This document shows positions 1 to 7,593 of a DNA stretch of 18,196 nt, one piece after another. Origin of the DNA: Candidatus Thorarchaeota archaeon (GTDB lineage Archaea; Asgardarchaeota; Thorarchaeia; Thorarchaeales; Thorarchaeaceae); contig DAOWNS010000008.1 in assembly GCA_030642465.1 (NCBI GenBank), positions 1 to 18,196 of the forward strand, in the 5' to 3' direction. Position 1 is the first letter of the stretch. Every line of letters begins with the position of its first letter. The position numbers and the translations under genes were made by a program. Under the pieces are notes generated by a model. It was not told where the DNA came from. It ran no database searches and saw only the letters and a program-made list of their open reading frames with translations.

Positions 1-1
1 C

Positions 2-457
2 CTGTCGGACAGGGGTGACGTGGCAGGGAGATCTGTTGTTAGGGTACTAGAAATAATTGAAGCCATCCATATGTGCAGATGGCTCCTAAACAACATGCCT
101 GATGGACCCATTCGTGAGAGGGTGCGGCCCAGGATACAACCCAATGAAGTGCTTGCCAGGCATGAAGCACCCCGCGGCGAGCTCATCCATTACTTGATTA
201 CAAACGGCACAAACAAACCGGACCGATGGAAGGTACGCGCACCTACCTACAATAACTGGACGAGCATGGCACACTGCTTGCGCGGCGATTACCTTGCAGA
301 CGCTCCAATCATTCTCGCGGCCATTGACCCCTGTTACAGTTGTACTGACAGGGTAGTGATAGTTGATGGGAACGATGAAACCATGCGATTGGTTTCTCTG
401 GATAACCTCAGAATAGAGAGCAACAAGTGGCATAAAGAACATCCAAGAAGGGAGTGA
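2..457 (+). CDS. Group 4 membrane-bound [NiFe] hydrogenase large (catalytic) subunit, C-terminal part
   Basis: This is the C-terminal ~151 residues of a hydrogenase large subunit of the Ech/Mbh/HycE type; the reading frame is open to the window edge, so the start lies upstream. An in-frame GTG at position 20 is not the start, because the residues before it (LSDRGDV) continue the family pattern into VRVLEIIEAI. The L2 metal-binding motif DPCYSCTDR (encoded around 326-352) supplies two of the four cysteines that hold the Ni-Fe centre, ending in Arg as in group 4 enzymes rather than His. Complex I NuoD lacks these cysteines, so a hydrogenase is favoured over an Fpo/Nuo subunit. About 34 residues follow the motif, the usual size of the tail that a HycI-like protease removes after that Arg. 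The first motif (L1) is outside the window, so activity cannot be fully confirmed. The next gene starts 1 nt after the stop, so this is one operon. Confidence 0.9.
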   Translation: MSDRGDVAGRSVVRVLEIIEAIHMCRWLLNNMPDGPIRERVRPRIQPNEVLARHEAPRGELIHYLITNGTNKPDRWKVRAPTYNNWTSMAHCLRGDYLADAPIILAAIDPCYSCTDRVVIVDGNDETMRLVSLDNLRIESNKWHKEHPRRE

Positions 458-458
458 A

Positions 459-1550
459 GTGCAGACACCTTTGGACGTGACAATTCAACTGCTTGCCCAA
501 ACACTTGCTGTGTTCGTATTTCCGGGCATTCTGTTCATAGCATTCCTCGCGCTGCTCTGGCGATGGATTGACAGAAAGGTATATGCACGCCTTCAAAACA
601 GGTTTGGCCCTCTCCACACGGGCTGGCGGGGCATTCTCCAGCCGCTAATGGACTTTCTCAAGCTCTTGGGGAAGGAGGACCTCACTCCGAAGGCGGCCGA
701 TAGAAGGAGCTTTGCGGCAGTGCCTGTTGTGATGCTGGTTCTGAGTCTTGTGAGTGCTATGTTCCTTCCCATTGTTGACATGGACTCGGGGACTTCCGGG
801 GTTCAGGGCATACTCAGTTTCGAAGGCGACCTTGTTTTCCTGTTGTTCCTATCAACGCTGATGGCTGTCACAATCATTCTTGCAGGTTACTTCTCTTCGA
901 ATCGTTATGGTCAAACGGGATCTGCGAGGACTGGCATGTTACTAATCAGCTTCGAGATACCATTGGTTCTTGCGCTGGTAACTCCAGCATTACTCACAGG
1001 GAGTCTGCGCCTCTCAATAATCACACGCGAGTTATCCAAACTCTCCCCTGCTTACATTTGGTTAATGATAATCCCCTTCATCATCTATGTTATTTCTCTC
1101 CAGGCTGAGCTTGAGAGAATTCCCTTTGATGTCAGTCATGCTGAGGTAGAAATCGTGCACGGTTGGCAGGTCGAGTTCAGTGGAAAGAAGCTAGCTATGA
1201 TTAACTTGACTGAGGATATTATGTTGGTGTTCGGCGCTGGCATGGTGACTGCGCTCTTCTTGGGAGGACCCCTCCTGCTAGAGTTCATACCGATTCCACT
1301 ATTCTCAGTAGAGTTCGCCGGGCTCATGGCCACTACATGGGTCGGCTGGATATACTACACTCTGGTGTTCATGTTCAAGTCTGCACTAGTGATTATTGTC
1401 CTGAGTAATATGCGAACTGCTTTTGCTCGATGGAGAATAGACCAGATTGTCCGAACCGCTTGGAAGTTCATGGTTCCCTTAGCCATTATCAATTTGGTTT
1501 TCGTGCAGATTGCCCTCACATACATATTTCCGATACTAGGAGTGGTGTAG
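459..1550 (+). CDS. Hydrogenase membrane subunit, NuoH/MbhM/EchB family
   Basis: This 363-residue integral membrane protein belongs to the complex I subunit H family, which links the soluble hydrogenase arm to ion translocation. Two family signatures are present: RFGP followed by GILQPLMDFLKLLGKED (residues ~48-74), the quinone-loop region in complex I, and ERIPFDVSHAEVEIVHGW (219-236) with its acidic residues, followed by the conserved FSGKK segment. About eight hydrophobic helices are visible (roughly 12-34, 87-106, 125-144, 160-180, 198-216, 248-270, 287-316 and 337-360). The start is GTG, with GGAG 4 nt upstream inside the end of the large-subunit gene. Position between the large subunit and the ferredoxin subunit matches the L-M-N order of Mbh hydrogenases. 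Related families (FpoH, NuoH) look similar; the neighbouring hydrogenase motif decides the call. Confidence 0.9.
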   Translation: MQTPLDVTIQLLAQTLAVFVFPGILFIAFLALLWRWIDRKVYARLQNRFGPLHTGWRGILQPLMDFLKLLGKEDLTPKAADRRSFAAVPVVMLVLSLVSAMFLPIVDMDSGTSGVQGILSFEGDLVFLLFLSTLMAVTIILAGYFSSNRYGQTGSARTGMLLISFEIPLVLALVTPALLTGSLRLSIITRELSKLSPAYIWLMIIPFIIYVISLQAELERIPFDVSHAEVEIVHGWQVEFSGKKLAMINLTEDIMLVFGAGMVTALFLGGPLLLEFIPIPLFSVEFAGLMATTWVGWIYYTLVFMFKSALVIIVLSNMRTAFARWRIDQIVRTAWKFMVPLAIINLVFVQIALTYIFPILGVV

Positions 1551-1552
1551 AA

Positions 1553-1924
1553 ATGGTGCGTCTTGGCAAGATACAGCATGAGCTGATGAAGAACGTTCGT
1601 TCCAAACAAGCAACAGTAAGGTACCCCTTCATCAAAGCGGGAATCAATGTTCCCAAAGGTCTGAGATCTCGCTGGGATTACAAAATGCCCGAGCGCTGTA
1701 CTGGCTGCAAGATTTGCGAACGCGTCTGCCCTGCTGAGGCCATCGAGATGATCAAGTGCAGGCCTGAGGATTTCCAGACCAAGACAGGCTTTCGACCTAT
1801 CTGCCATCTTGACAGATGCGTGACTTGCGGACAGTGTGTGGAGTCTTGCCCCAGAGGAGTACTAACTCTTACGGATTCCTTCGAGATGGCTTTTCTCAGT
1901 CGAGATGACATGATTGTCTATTGA
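1553..1924 (+). CDS. Hydrogenase ferredoxin-like subunit, NuoI/MbhN/EchF family (2x[4Fe-4S])
   Basis: This 123-residue protein has two [4Fe-4S] ferredoxin motifs: CTGCKICERVCP (cysteines 49, 52, 55, 59) and CVTCGQCVESCP (89, 92, 95, 99). The ~30-residue spacing and preceding basic segment are typical of NuoI-type subunits, which pass electrons from external ferredoxin to the small subunit. The frame is open further upstream, but ATG at 1553 is chosen because it lies 2 nt after the NuoH-type stop and has GGAG/GGTG ribosome-binding sequence at 1539-1547; the longer frame would overlap the membrane subunit by over 100 nt. It ends the hydrogenase operon in this window, since the following gene is a protease after a 117-nt gap. 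Confidence 0.9.
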   Translation: MVRLGKIQHELMKNVRSKQATVRYPFIKAGINVPKGLRSRWDYKMPERCTGCKICERVCPAEAIEMIKCRPEDFQTKTGFRPICHLDRCVTCGQCVESCPRGVLTLTDSFEMAFLSRDDMIVY

Positions 1925-2041
1925 ACCAGCGAGAAATCAGACAATCCCCCATGTCCTGATGTTTTCCCGTTTCTGAATTCGCATTCGCGAAGGATTGATT
2001 AGTAACACTCCCTATTCTCGGCAGTTGTGTGGTGAGTCGGA

Positions 2042-2998
2042 GTGAGTAATCGATTTGCACATTTAGGCGACCTAATGGATGAGATGAAGCCTTCCGAGCG
2101 CGCAGCGTTATTCACTTGGATCGGGCTTTCAGTGGTGTTCATCTTCGGTCTTGCAGCATTTGGAATACCGTATATCTCGACGTTTTCCTACCATTCTCCC
2201 TTGGCAATCTTTGCATTGCTTCTATTTGCTCCTCTGCTTCTAATTATGACAGAGAAGAAGCCTCATGAGGGCGAGGGGATGGGCTTGGGCCATGACAAGA
2301 TTGCACTTCTGTTGGTCCTCGAACTGGTCGGAATAGTTCTGGCTCTGTTCCTTCCACTGCCTTGGTACTTGAATCCCGCAATATTCATTGTGACTTTCCT
2401 CATTCCACTCTACGTAGCGCTCTTTATCTTGAAGATACCTAGAGATCGCCTTGGTTTCACAGGGCTAGAGGTGCGGAACGTTCTGGGGTCACTCATACTG
2501 ACGTTGGCATATGCCATGCTGGTCTTCATCGCTTACGGTTTCACCGAACTGGTGGGCGGTGTGGAATTCTTTCAGACAGAATACTTTGTTGATCCCATTC
2601 TCTCTCTAAGCAAGATTCCCCTCGCTATTCTCTATAGCATTCCTGTCCTTCTCCTTCTTGCGGCAATCCCCGAGGAATTCATGTTTCGCACATTGATTCA
2701 GACAAACCTTACTGAAAAACACGGCCCATTGCTTGGGATTCTCGCTTCGTCGCTCATTTTTGGGCTGTTTCATATCCCTGTCAACTACATGACCTATCTC
2801 GTCTTTGCACCGGTTCCAGCAGACGCTCTCATCCTCGCAGTTCTATTTTCGTTTGTTTACCAGGCACAAATTGGACTCATATTTGGGATTGCTTGGCAAA
2901 GATCTAGAAGTCTGGTTCTACCTGTTTCACTACATCTAGTTCACAATATGGTGGAAATGGCGCCAGTGTTCCTGATTCTCGCTCTAGGCATTGTGTAA
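2042..2998 (+). CDS. CPBP-family (CAAX/ABI) intramembrane metalloprotease
   Basis: This is a 318-residue polytopic membrane protein. It carries the three CPBP/ABI motifs in order: PEEFMFR (EExxxR, Glu211, Glu212, Arg216), FGLFH (FxxxH, Phe240, His244) and HLVHN (HxxxN, His298, Asn302). These residues form the glutamate/histidine metal site of the Rce1-like fold. Around eight hydrophobic helices surround them. Family members cleave prenylated proteins, bacteriocin-like peptides or other membrane substrates; the substrate here is unknown. The start is GTG with GGTGAG at 2031-2036, 5 nt upstream. It is separated from the hydrogenase operon by 117 nt and its TAA abuts the opposing korC stop with no spacer. 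No partner gene suggests a function. Confidence 0.88.
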   Translation: MSNRFAHLGDLMDEMKPSERAALFTWIGLSVVFIFGLAAFGIPYISTFSYHSPLAIFALLLFAPLLLIMTEKKPHEGEGMGLGHDKIALLLVLELVGIVLALFLPLPWYLNPAIFIVTFLIPLYVALFILKIPRDRLGFTGLEVRNVLGSLILTLAYAMLVFIAYGFTELVGGVEFFQTEYFVDPILSLSKIPLAILYSIPVLLLLAAIPEEFMFRTLIQTNLTEKHGPLLGILASSLIFGLFHIPVNYMTYLVFAPVPADALILAVLFSFVYQAQIGLIFGIAWQRSRSLVLPVSLHLVHNMVEMAPVFLILALGIV

Positions 2999-3562
2999 CT
3001 ACTGACTTGCCAATGCCGCTTCCCCGGCTTTCAGGCCGAGCTCCAACGCTTTCAGGTTTGATTCCTTGAACCTTGGCCAGCGCTCCTCAATCCTCTGCCG
3101 AAGGCCCTCGTTCGTCACAATCTTTGTTATTGCGCAGAGAACTCCCAACATGACGACGTTTGTCGCTTGCTTATTGCCAACTTCCTGTTCAGCAATGCGA
3201 GTTGCAGGAATCTTGTATACATTGACTCCATCAGGAAGATCACCCTCAATCTCCACAAGGTCTTCGTCAATAATGAGGATACCGTTTTCTTTCAGCCCTG
3301 TGATGTACGCAAGATACGCAGCTCTGCTCAACGCAATAAAGACGTCGGGCGCCATCACCTTTGGATAGTCAATCTCAACATCCCCTACTACTATCTCGCT
3401 CTTGCTGGCTCCTCCTCGTGCTTCAGGGCCGTAGCTTTGAGTTTGTACGACGAACTTTTTCTCTATCAGAGATAGAGTTTCGCCTAGGACAACTGCCATG
3501 GTGACAACTCCTTGGCCACCAAAACCGCCGATTCGGATTTCGTACCTTGACACGAGATTCAC
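2999..3562 (-). CDS. korC: 2-oxoacid:ferredoxin oxidoreductase gamma subunit
   Basis: This ~187-residue protein is the gamma subunit of a 2-oxoacid:ferredoxin oxidoreductase, whose gamma domain helps bind coenzyme A. Near the N-terminus is GGFGGQGVV (residues 12-20), and QSYGPEARGG follows at ~42-51; both are diagnostic of the KorC/PorG family. The length is normal for a separate gamma subunit. It is the last gene of korDABC. GTG at 3562 overlaps the korB stop by 4 nt (GTGA). A second in-frame GTG at 3553 has GGAAGTGA 5 nt upstream and would give the more usual N-terminus, beginning SRYEIRIGG after the initiator, so the true start may be three codons later. Its stop codon directly abuts the stop of the convergent protease gene. 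Confidence 0.9.
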   Translation of the reverse strand: MNLVSRYEIRIGGFGGQGVVTMAVVLGETLSLIEKKFVVQTQSYGPEARGGASKSEIVVGDVEIDYPKVMAPDVFIALSRAAYLAYITGLKENGILIIDEDLVEIEGDLPDGVNVYKIPATRIAEQEVGNKQATNVVMLGVLCAITKIVTNEGLRQRIEERWPRFKESNLKALELGLKAGEAALASQ

Positions 3563-4398
3563 TTCCGTAGCTTCTCTTTCATCTGCTTCAATACAGCAGT
3601 ATACTCGTCCTTCTCTATATTCACGAACTCGCCACAGACGATTATTCTATCGTACTCGAACTCCGCTTCATGAGGTGGCAGACCATTCTGAATCTTGGCG
3701 ACCTTCAGGAAATGTTTGTGCATATCAAGTCCATCGCCGAGGCGATTCATTCTGCCATAGGCAGTGGGACAGGCACCAACCATTTCGATGAACGAGAAAC
3801 CCTTTTTCGCGATACCCTTCTCGATCGAATCTGTGGCTCGACGTGCTTGAGTTGCAGTCCATCGTGCAACAAATGTAGCACCTGAGGATGCTGCAAGCTG
3901 TACTAAGTTGAACGGGTAATCTGGGTTACCAATGGGCCGCGGGCTAGTCTGTGAGTAGCGCCCGTGTTCTGTAGTAGGACCGAATTGACCGCCGGTCATC
4001 CCGTAAATATTATTGTTGATGCACACCACGGTTATGTCGATATTTCTACGACACGCGTGAATCAAATGATTACCGCCAATGGCAGCGATGTCACCGTCCC
4101 CGCTGACCACAATTACCTCCAGTTCAGGGTTGGCAATCTTCACGCCCTCTGCGAATGGAATAGCCCTTCCATGGGTGGTATGAAATGTCCCAGTCTTGAA
4201 GTACCCTGAAGTTCGTCCGGTACAACCGATGCCTGAAACGATGACGACTTTGGAGAAGTCCAATCCCAAGTTATCGATAGCCCGTGCGACCATCTGTGTG
4301 ACAATTCCGATTGAGCAGCCAGGGCAGTAGATCCAAGGAGTACGATCGGTTCTGATGTACTTCGTCATTGGGTGCTCTAGTATGGGTTGTACTGTCAT
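3559..4398 (-). CDS. korB: 2-oxoglutarate (2-oxoacid):ferredoxin oxidoreductase beta subunit, TPP-binding
   Basis: This 279-residue catalytic beta subunit binds thiamine diphosphate and a [4Fe-4S] cluster. The TPP signature starts at VSGDGD (98-103) and ends at NNN (128-130), followed by IYGMTGGQ, typical of KorB proteins. Cluster ligands are CPGC (Cys25, Cys28), GIGC (Cys59) and GACPTAYG (Cys210). It catalyses oxidative decarboxylation of a 2-oxoacid to acyl-CoA, reducing ferredoxin; 2-oxoglutarate is the likeliest substrate by similarity to KorB, and 2-oxoisovalerate-type relatives cannot be excluded. ATG at 4398 overlaps the korA stop as ATGA, indicating translational coupling; GGGAG sits about 11 nt upstream. 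Confidence 0.92.
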   Translation of the reverse strand: MTVQPILEHPMTKYIRTDRTPWIYCPGCSIGIVTQMVARAIDNLGLDFSKVVIVSGIGCTGRTSGYFKTGTFHTTHGRAIPFAEGVKIANPELEVIVVSGDGDIAAIGGNHLIHACRRNIDITVVCINNNIYGMTGGQFGPTTEHGRYSQTSPRPIGNPDYPFNLVQLAASSGATFVARWTATQARRATDSIEKGIAKKGFSFIEMVGACPTAYGRMNRLGDGLDMHKHFLKVAKIQNGLPPHEAEFEYDRIIVCGEFVNIEKDEYTAVLKQMKEKLRK

Positions 4399-5531
4399 AG
4401 TGAGTCAATCTCCCTGATTTTGTCGAGTATCTCATGAGGTAGTTGCGGCATGCCTGCAGGCTTTGCCATCAGGTGAATCGGTGTAGGCGCTGCTGATGCT
4501 TTCACCATGTAGTATACCTGACCGAAGTTTTGCTCTGCAACAATGATGTGCTTGACCTCTGAGGCAAGGTCTGCAATGGCATCTTCTGGGAATGGCCAGA
4601 CAGTCTTGAGTCTGAGCATGCCCGCCTTTATGCCCGCTTCCCTCGCTCCCTTGATTGCTTTCCTAGCACTCCTTGAAGGTGTACCATATGCAACAACCGC
4701 GATTTCAGCGTCGTCAAGCATGAATCTCTCTAGGTCAATTATCTTGTCAGCATTATGGAGAATTTTGTTATTCAGTCGTGCGACCAACTCGAGCTGGACA
4801 TCTTCCTTGTCCGTAGGATAGCCACGATAGTCGTGGGTCAGGCCTGTCGCATAGAACTGATACTTTGAGCCCAATAGCGCCATGGGGGGGACTAGGTCGT
4901 CATCGGGTTTGAATGGCAGGAAATCTGCTGGATCGCCAGTAGCCAGTTTCCTATACTCGAGCTTCAAGTCTTTCTCATCGGGAATGACCAATCGCTCTCT
5001 CATATGGCCCACAGTTTCATCTGCAAGTACAAAAACTGGCACTCGATACCTCTCAGAGAGGTTGAATGCTTGCACTGTCTGGTCAAACATCTCCTGTACA
5101 GACGCTGGGGTTAGAGCGATAATCTGATAGTCTCCGTGGCTTCCCCACTTAGGCTGCATGACGTCACCCTGCTGACCACGAGTTGGCTGACCTGTGCTCG
5201 GCCCGCCACGCATGATGTTGACAAGGACCAGCGGGGTTTCTGTCATCACTGCGAGTCCAATTGCCTCCAACATCAGACTGACACCAGGACCCGATGTTGC
5301 GGTCATGGATTTCGCACCAGTCCAAGAGGCACCTATCACACTCGTTATGGATGCAATCTCGTCCTCATATTGAACGAAAGACCCTCCAACCTCCGGCATC
5401 CTGAGGGCCATCCATTCTGCAATCTCAGTTGCTGGCGTAATGGGGTACCCTCCAAAGTACCTGCACCCTGCGCTGAGAGCTCCTTCTGCGCTGGCGATGT
5501 CGCCCATAGTGAACATTATACGATCAGGCAT
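4395..5531 (-). CDS. korA: 2-oxoglutarate (2-oxoacid):ferredoxin oxidoreductase alpha subunit
   Basis: This 378-residue alpha subunit has the stretch GGYPITPATEI (27-37), TSGPGVSLM (79-87) and RGGPSTGQPT (108-117), the standard order of KorA proteins. The lower-case pyrimidine-domain residues that contact TPP of the beta subunit lie in this part, and the C-terminal third is the transketolase C-domain-like region. The gamma domain is absent and encoded separately by korC, as in archaeal four-subunit enzymes. The start ATG at 5531 directly follows the korD TAG with no gap; AGGAGG lies about 11 nt upstream, inside korD. Together with the isocitrate dehydrogenase at the right end of the window it could form the oxidative (or reductive) 2-oxoglutarate arm of the TCA cycle. 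Confidence 0.92.
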   Translation of the reverse strand: MPDRIMFTMGDIASAEGALSAGCRYFGGYPITPATEIAEWMALRMPEVGGSFVQYEDEIASITSVIGASWTGAKSMTATSGPGVSLMLEAIGLAVMTETPLVLVNIMRGGPSTGQPTRGQQGDVMQPKWGSHGDYQIIALTPASVQEMFDQTVQAFNLSERYRVPVFVLADETVGHMRERLVIPDEKDLKLEYRKLATGDPADFLPFKPDDDLVPPMALLGSKYQFYATGLTHDYRGYPTDKEDVQLELVARLNNKILHNADKIIDLERFMLDDAEIAVVAYGTPSRSARKAIKGAREAGIKAGMLRLKTVWPFPEDAIADLASEVKHIIVAEQNFGQVYYMVKASAAPTPIHLMAKPAGMPQLPHEILDKIREIDSL

Positions 5532-5957
5532 CTATTTGGTCGCCTCCTTCTTCTTGGCAGATTCTTGATCAAATTCGGGAATCACTGTACCCTCCTCTAT
5601 GGACCCGGCATCGTACGCCTTCCTTGCCTCACCCCTATCAGCAAGGAAAATTGCCATGTCTGGACAGATACGTTCACAGAATTCACAGTTGACACACGCG
5701 TCAATGTCGCACGCGGTCACAGGATAGTATCCTTTCTTATTGTAGGTGTCAGTGAAGCACAGTACGTTCTTCGGGCAGAATTCAACACATAATCCACATT
5801 GCTTGCATTGCTCTTGGAGGATAACTAAAACCCTGTTTCTGGTTTGTGGAGGTTTCGGTGTTATTGGCTTGCGAACTGCTGACATCGTTGTATTCTCCAT
5901 GCTGTCCAGTAACGCGCTTGTAAATCCTGTAAGCGGGTCGTAGGTTGACCAAGACAT
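5532..5957 (-). CDS. korD: 2-oxoacid:ferredoxin oxidoreductase delta subunit (2x[4Fe-4S] ferredoxin)
   Basis: A 141-residue ferredoxin-like subunit with CKQCGLCVEFCP and CVNCEFCERICP, each a complete CxxCxxCxxxCP [4Fe-4S] motif. It carries electrons from the TPP/cluster core of KorAB to external ferredoxin. It is first in korDABC. The start is uncertain: ATG at 5957 gives a 24-residue N-terminal stretch that does not look conserved and has no clear ribosome site, while an in-frame ATG at 5885 has GGAG 9 nt upstream and would give a 117-residue protein of more usual size. The C-terminus is Lys/Glu/Ala-rich (ESAKKKEATK), of no evident function. Candidate TATA boxes lie in the upstream gap. Confidence 0.88.
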   Translation of the reverse strand: MSWSTYDPLTGFTSALLDSMENTTMSAVRKPITPKPPQTRNRVLVILQEQCKQCGLCVEFCPKNVLCFTDTYNKKGYYPVTACDIDACVNCEFCERICPDMAIFLADRGEARKAYDAGSIEEGTVIPEFDQESAKKKEATK

Positions 5958-5994
5958 GTCCGAGTCAAGCTAAGGCTATCGCGTGAACTTGGCC

Positions 5995-6004
5995 TATTTT
6001 AGCC
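5995..6004 (-). promoter_or_regulatory. Candidate TATA box of korDABC (proximal)
   Basis: On the minus strand the sequence CTAAAATAGG is an archaeal TATA-like box. A transcript starting ~25 nt downstream would begin near 5974, leaving a leader of ~17 nt before ATG 5957. A second candidate, ATTTAATC within the dyad at 6013-6029, is equally plausible, so the actual start site cannot be chosen by eye. Confidence 0.35.
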
Positions 6005-6012
6005 TTGCCTTG

Positions 6013-6029
6013 TCGGATTAAATCTCCGA
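6013..6029. promoter_or_regulatory. Dyad TCGGA-N7-TCCGA enclosing a TATA-like core
   Basis: Perfect 5-bp inverted arms, TCGGA (6013-6017) and TCCGA (6025-6029), flank TTAAATC. On the minus strand this reads GGAGATTTAATCC, a possible BRE/TATA for korDABC. A dyad centred on a TATA box is a typical archaeal repressor-site layout. Five-bp arms can arise by chance, so this is tentative. Confidence 0.35.
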
Positions 6030-6088
6030 ACACCTTTTTGTCACGTCTGGATTCACTCATCCATGATTTTCGCAGCGATGCGAGCAGA

Positions 6089-6095
6089 TTTTAAG
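6089..6095 (+). promoter_or_regulatory. Candidate TATA box for the winged-helix/surface-protein operon
   Basis: TTTTAAG lies about 38 nt before the GTG at 6130. Archaeal transcription would begin near 6117-6119, giving a short leader of about 10 nt. Just upstream, TCGCA-GCGA-TGCGA (6070-6083) is a small dyad at the position of a possible regulator site. Both are by-eye calls. Confidence 0.4.
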
Positions 6096-6129
6096 CGCCT
6101 ACACGCTCCATTGATTACTCGCGATTGGA

Positions 6130-6606
6130 GTGGAGCTGTATACCTTGCCTGATGATGATCTATCAGAAGAGGAGTTGGCTAAGGCAGTCAAAGGCAAGAC
6201 TTTGCAGGTATATTGGTACATGCTGAGACATCCAACGCCGATGACAGCCAGAGCGATTCAGAGGGGAACTCAGTTATCCAGTCCGTCTCTTTCAATGCAC
6301 CATCTTGAACGACTGAAAAACCTGGGGCTTATCGAGAAGAACGTGCATGGTGAGTATTCGCTTATACGAGACGTTCGTGTCGGTGTGCTTAGATACTACA
6401 TTGGCAAGGGCCGTCTCATGGTTCCCAGATTCCTGTTCTACGCGACCTTTTACACATCAGTGACTGCAGCGATGCTCACACTGCTATGGTGGTTCATCGA
6501 TTGGTACTCCTCTATACTAATCATCCTCCTTGTTTCAGTTTGCGCAATGCTCTGGATCGAGGCAATCAGAACGTGGAGGCAACAGCCTTTCAAGGAGGAG
6601 GAATGA
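6130..6606 (+). CDS. Winged-helix DNA-binding protein with two C-terminal transmembrane helices
   Basis: A 158-residue protein. Residues ~20-80 look like a winged helix: a helix GKTLQVYWYMLRH, then PMTARAIQRGTQLSSPSLSMHHLERLKNLG as helix-turn-helix (the recognition helix around SSPSLSMHHLERL) and a short wing LIEKN..GEYSLI. Residues ~101-122 and 126-146 are strongly hydrophobic and form two membrane helices, so the DNA-binding domain is predicted to be tethered at the inner face of the membrane. The start is GTG with GGAG immediately before it and a TATA box at 6089-6095, so a short-leader transcript is likely. The stop overlaps the next start (ATGA), coupling it to a surface protein. Function beyond membrane-tethered DNA binding is not known. 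Confidence 0.75.
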   Translation: MELYTLPDDDLSEEELAKAVKGKTLQVYWYMLRHPTPMTARAIQRGTQLSSPSLSMHHLERLKNLGLIEKNVHGEYSLIRDVRVGVLRYYIGKGRLMVPRFLFYATFYTSVTAAMLTLLWWFIDWYSSILIILLVSVCAMLWIEAIRTWRQQPFKEEE

Positions 6607-7565
6607 TGGATACCATGACTGGAGCTGATTGGTTTGGGAACATGGAGCACAAACAACCCACAACCGGGCAAACGATCAGAAGACTGCACGTGCTTCTGCT
6701 CTTACTACTGCTAACCAGTTCCCTTGCGCTATCTGCTGTTTCATTGATGCGAATCCATGATGATCAATGCGCAGTGACTCGCCCAATAAGCACCAAGGCT
6801 GAAGAACCTCCTGCACTGAGTCTTACTTACTACACCCACTGGGATTCAACTAAGATCGAAGTAAATGCCGAGGACCAACTTGAGGGTGACCACATAATCT
6901 TGAATGCTACGTGGAGCCCAAGCACCGAAATCAATCGAACAAGGATTGAGGTAAATGCCACAGCAATTCCAGCTGTAATCTCCAGCGAGCGAAATGGTGA
7001 CACTGTCGAAATTGACACACGGGCACTTGGCAGCAATTTCACATGCATGATTAACTCAACGATTTGGTTTCATAACGGCACTACTCTGACAGAGCTGGTT
7101 TCAAACGTGTTTCTTGGAAACTTCTTTGTGCCAGTGGTCGATGTAGTTTCACCGAACGGGCACGAAGTGTGGATTGGCACAAATAACATCACTTGGAATG
7201 CTTGGGACCTCAACGAGGGTGAAGAACTGACCTTCGAGGTGTTGGTTTCATCAGACTCTGGAGTGACCTTTCAGCTTCTGTCTGCTGGTTTTACTGAAAC
7301 TTGGTTCTTATGGGATTGCAGTACATTCCTAAATCTCAGTACCTACGTGGTGGAAGTCCGCGTCAGTGACGGCATCTTCTCTTCGCATGACATTTCTGAT
7401 GCGCCCTTTAGAGCAGGAGAGATTAGACAACCCGATACAACGACAACAACCTCAACAACGGTGGAGGAGATTGACCCTCGAGTTATCATGTTTCTGACGG
7501 TACTCATCATATCAAGTGGGTTCATCGCATTTGTTGTGTACTATTCTTCCAAGAAATGGGTATGA
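6603..7565 (+). CDS. Surface-exposed, probably N-glycosylated protein with Ig-like domain and C-terminal anchor
   Basis: A 320-residue predicted exoprotein. A Leu-rich hydrophobic segment (28-50) after a basic IRR stretch is a signal peptide or signal anchor. The exterior part is beta-rich with eight N-X-S/T sequons (Asn101, 111, 118, 145, 151, 158, 195, 244). Residues ~183-227 (SPNGHEVW...NITWNA...VSSDSG) match the Kre9/Knh1-like Ig-type domain common in archaeal surface proteins. A Thr-rich stalk TTTTTSTTVEE (279-289) precedes a transmembrane helix (~294-314) and a short basic tail SSKKWV. Start: ATG 6603 overlaps the upstream stop; ATG 6606 is equally good, with GGAGG 4 and 7 nt upstream respectively. 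The longer open frame to 6486 would be unneeded overlap. Binding target unknown. Confidence 0.75.
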   Translation: MMDTMTGADWFGNMEHKQPTTGQTIRRLHVLLLLLLLTSSLALSAVSLMRIHDDQCAVTRPISTKAEEPPALSLTYYTHWDSTKIEVNAEDQLEGDHIILNATWSPSTEINRTRIEVNATAIPAVISSERNGDTVEIDTRALGSNFTCMINSTIWFHNGTTLTELVSNVFLGNFFVPVVDVVSPNGHEVWIGTNNITWNAWDLNEGEELTFEVLVSSDSGVTFQLLSAGFTETWFLWDCSTFLNLSTYVVEVRVSDGIFSSHDISDAPFRAGEIRQPDTTTTTSTTVEEIDPRVIMFLTVLIISSGFIAFVVYYSSKKWV

Positions 7566-7593
7566 ATGAATTCCATTGCAACCCAATTCCAAT

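Noticed and set aside
20..457. GTG at position 20 as the start of a short 145-residue protein
   Set aside because: The frame is open upstream to the window edge and the upstream residues match the hydrogenase large subunit pattern, so the gene continues out of the window.
1955..1975. T-rich stretch after the hydrogenase operon as an archaeal terminator
   Set aside because: The T-runs are short (at most four) and interrupted by C, so this does not meet a confident terminator call.
1977..1991. Tandem ATTCGC with palindrome TTCGCGAA upstream of the protease
   Set aside because: Too short to distinguish from chance, and no TATA box with proper spacing was found beside it.
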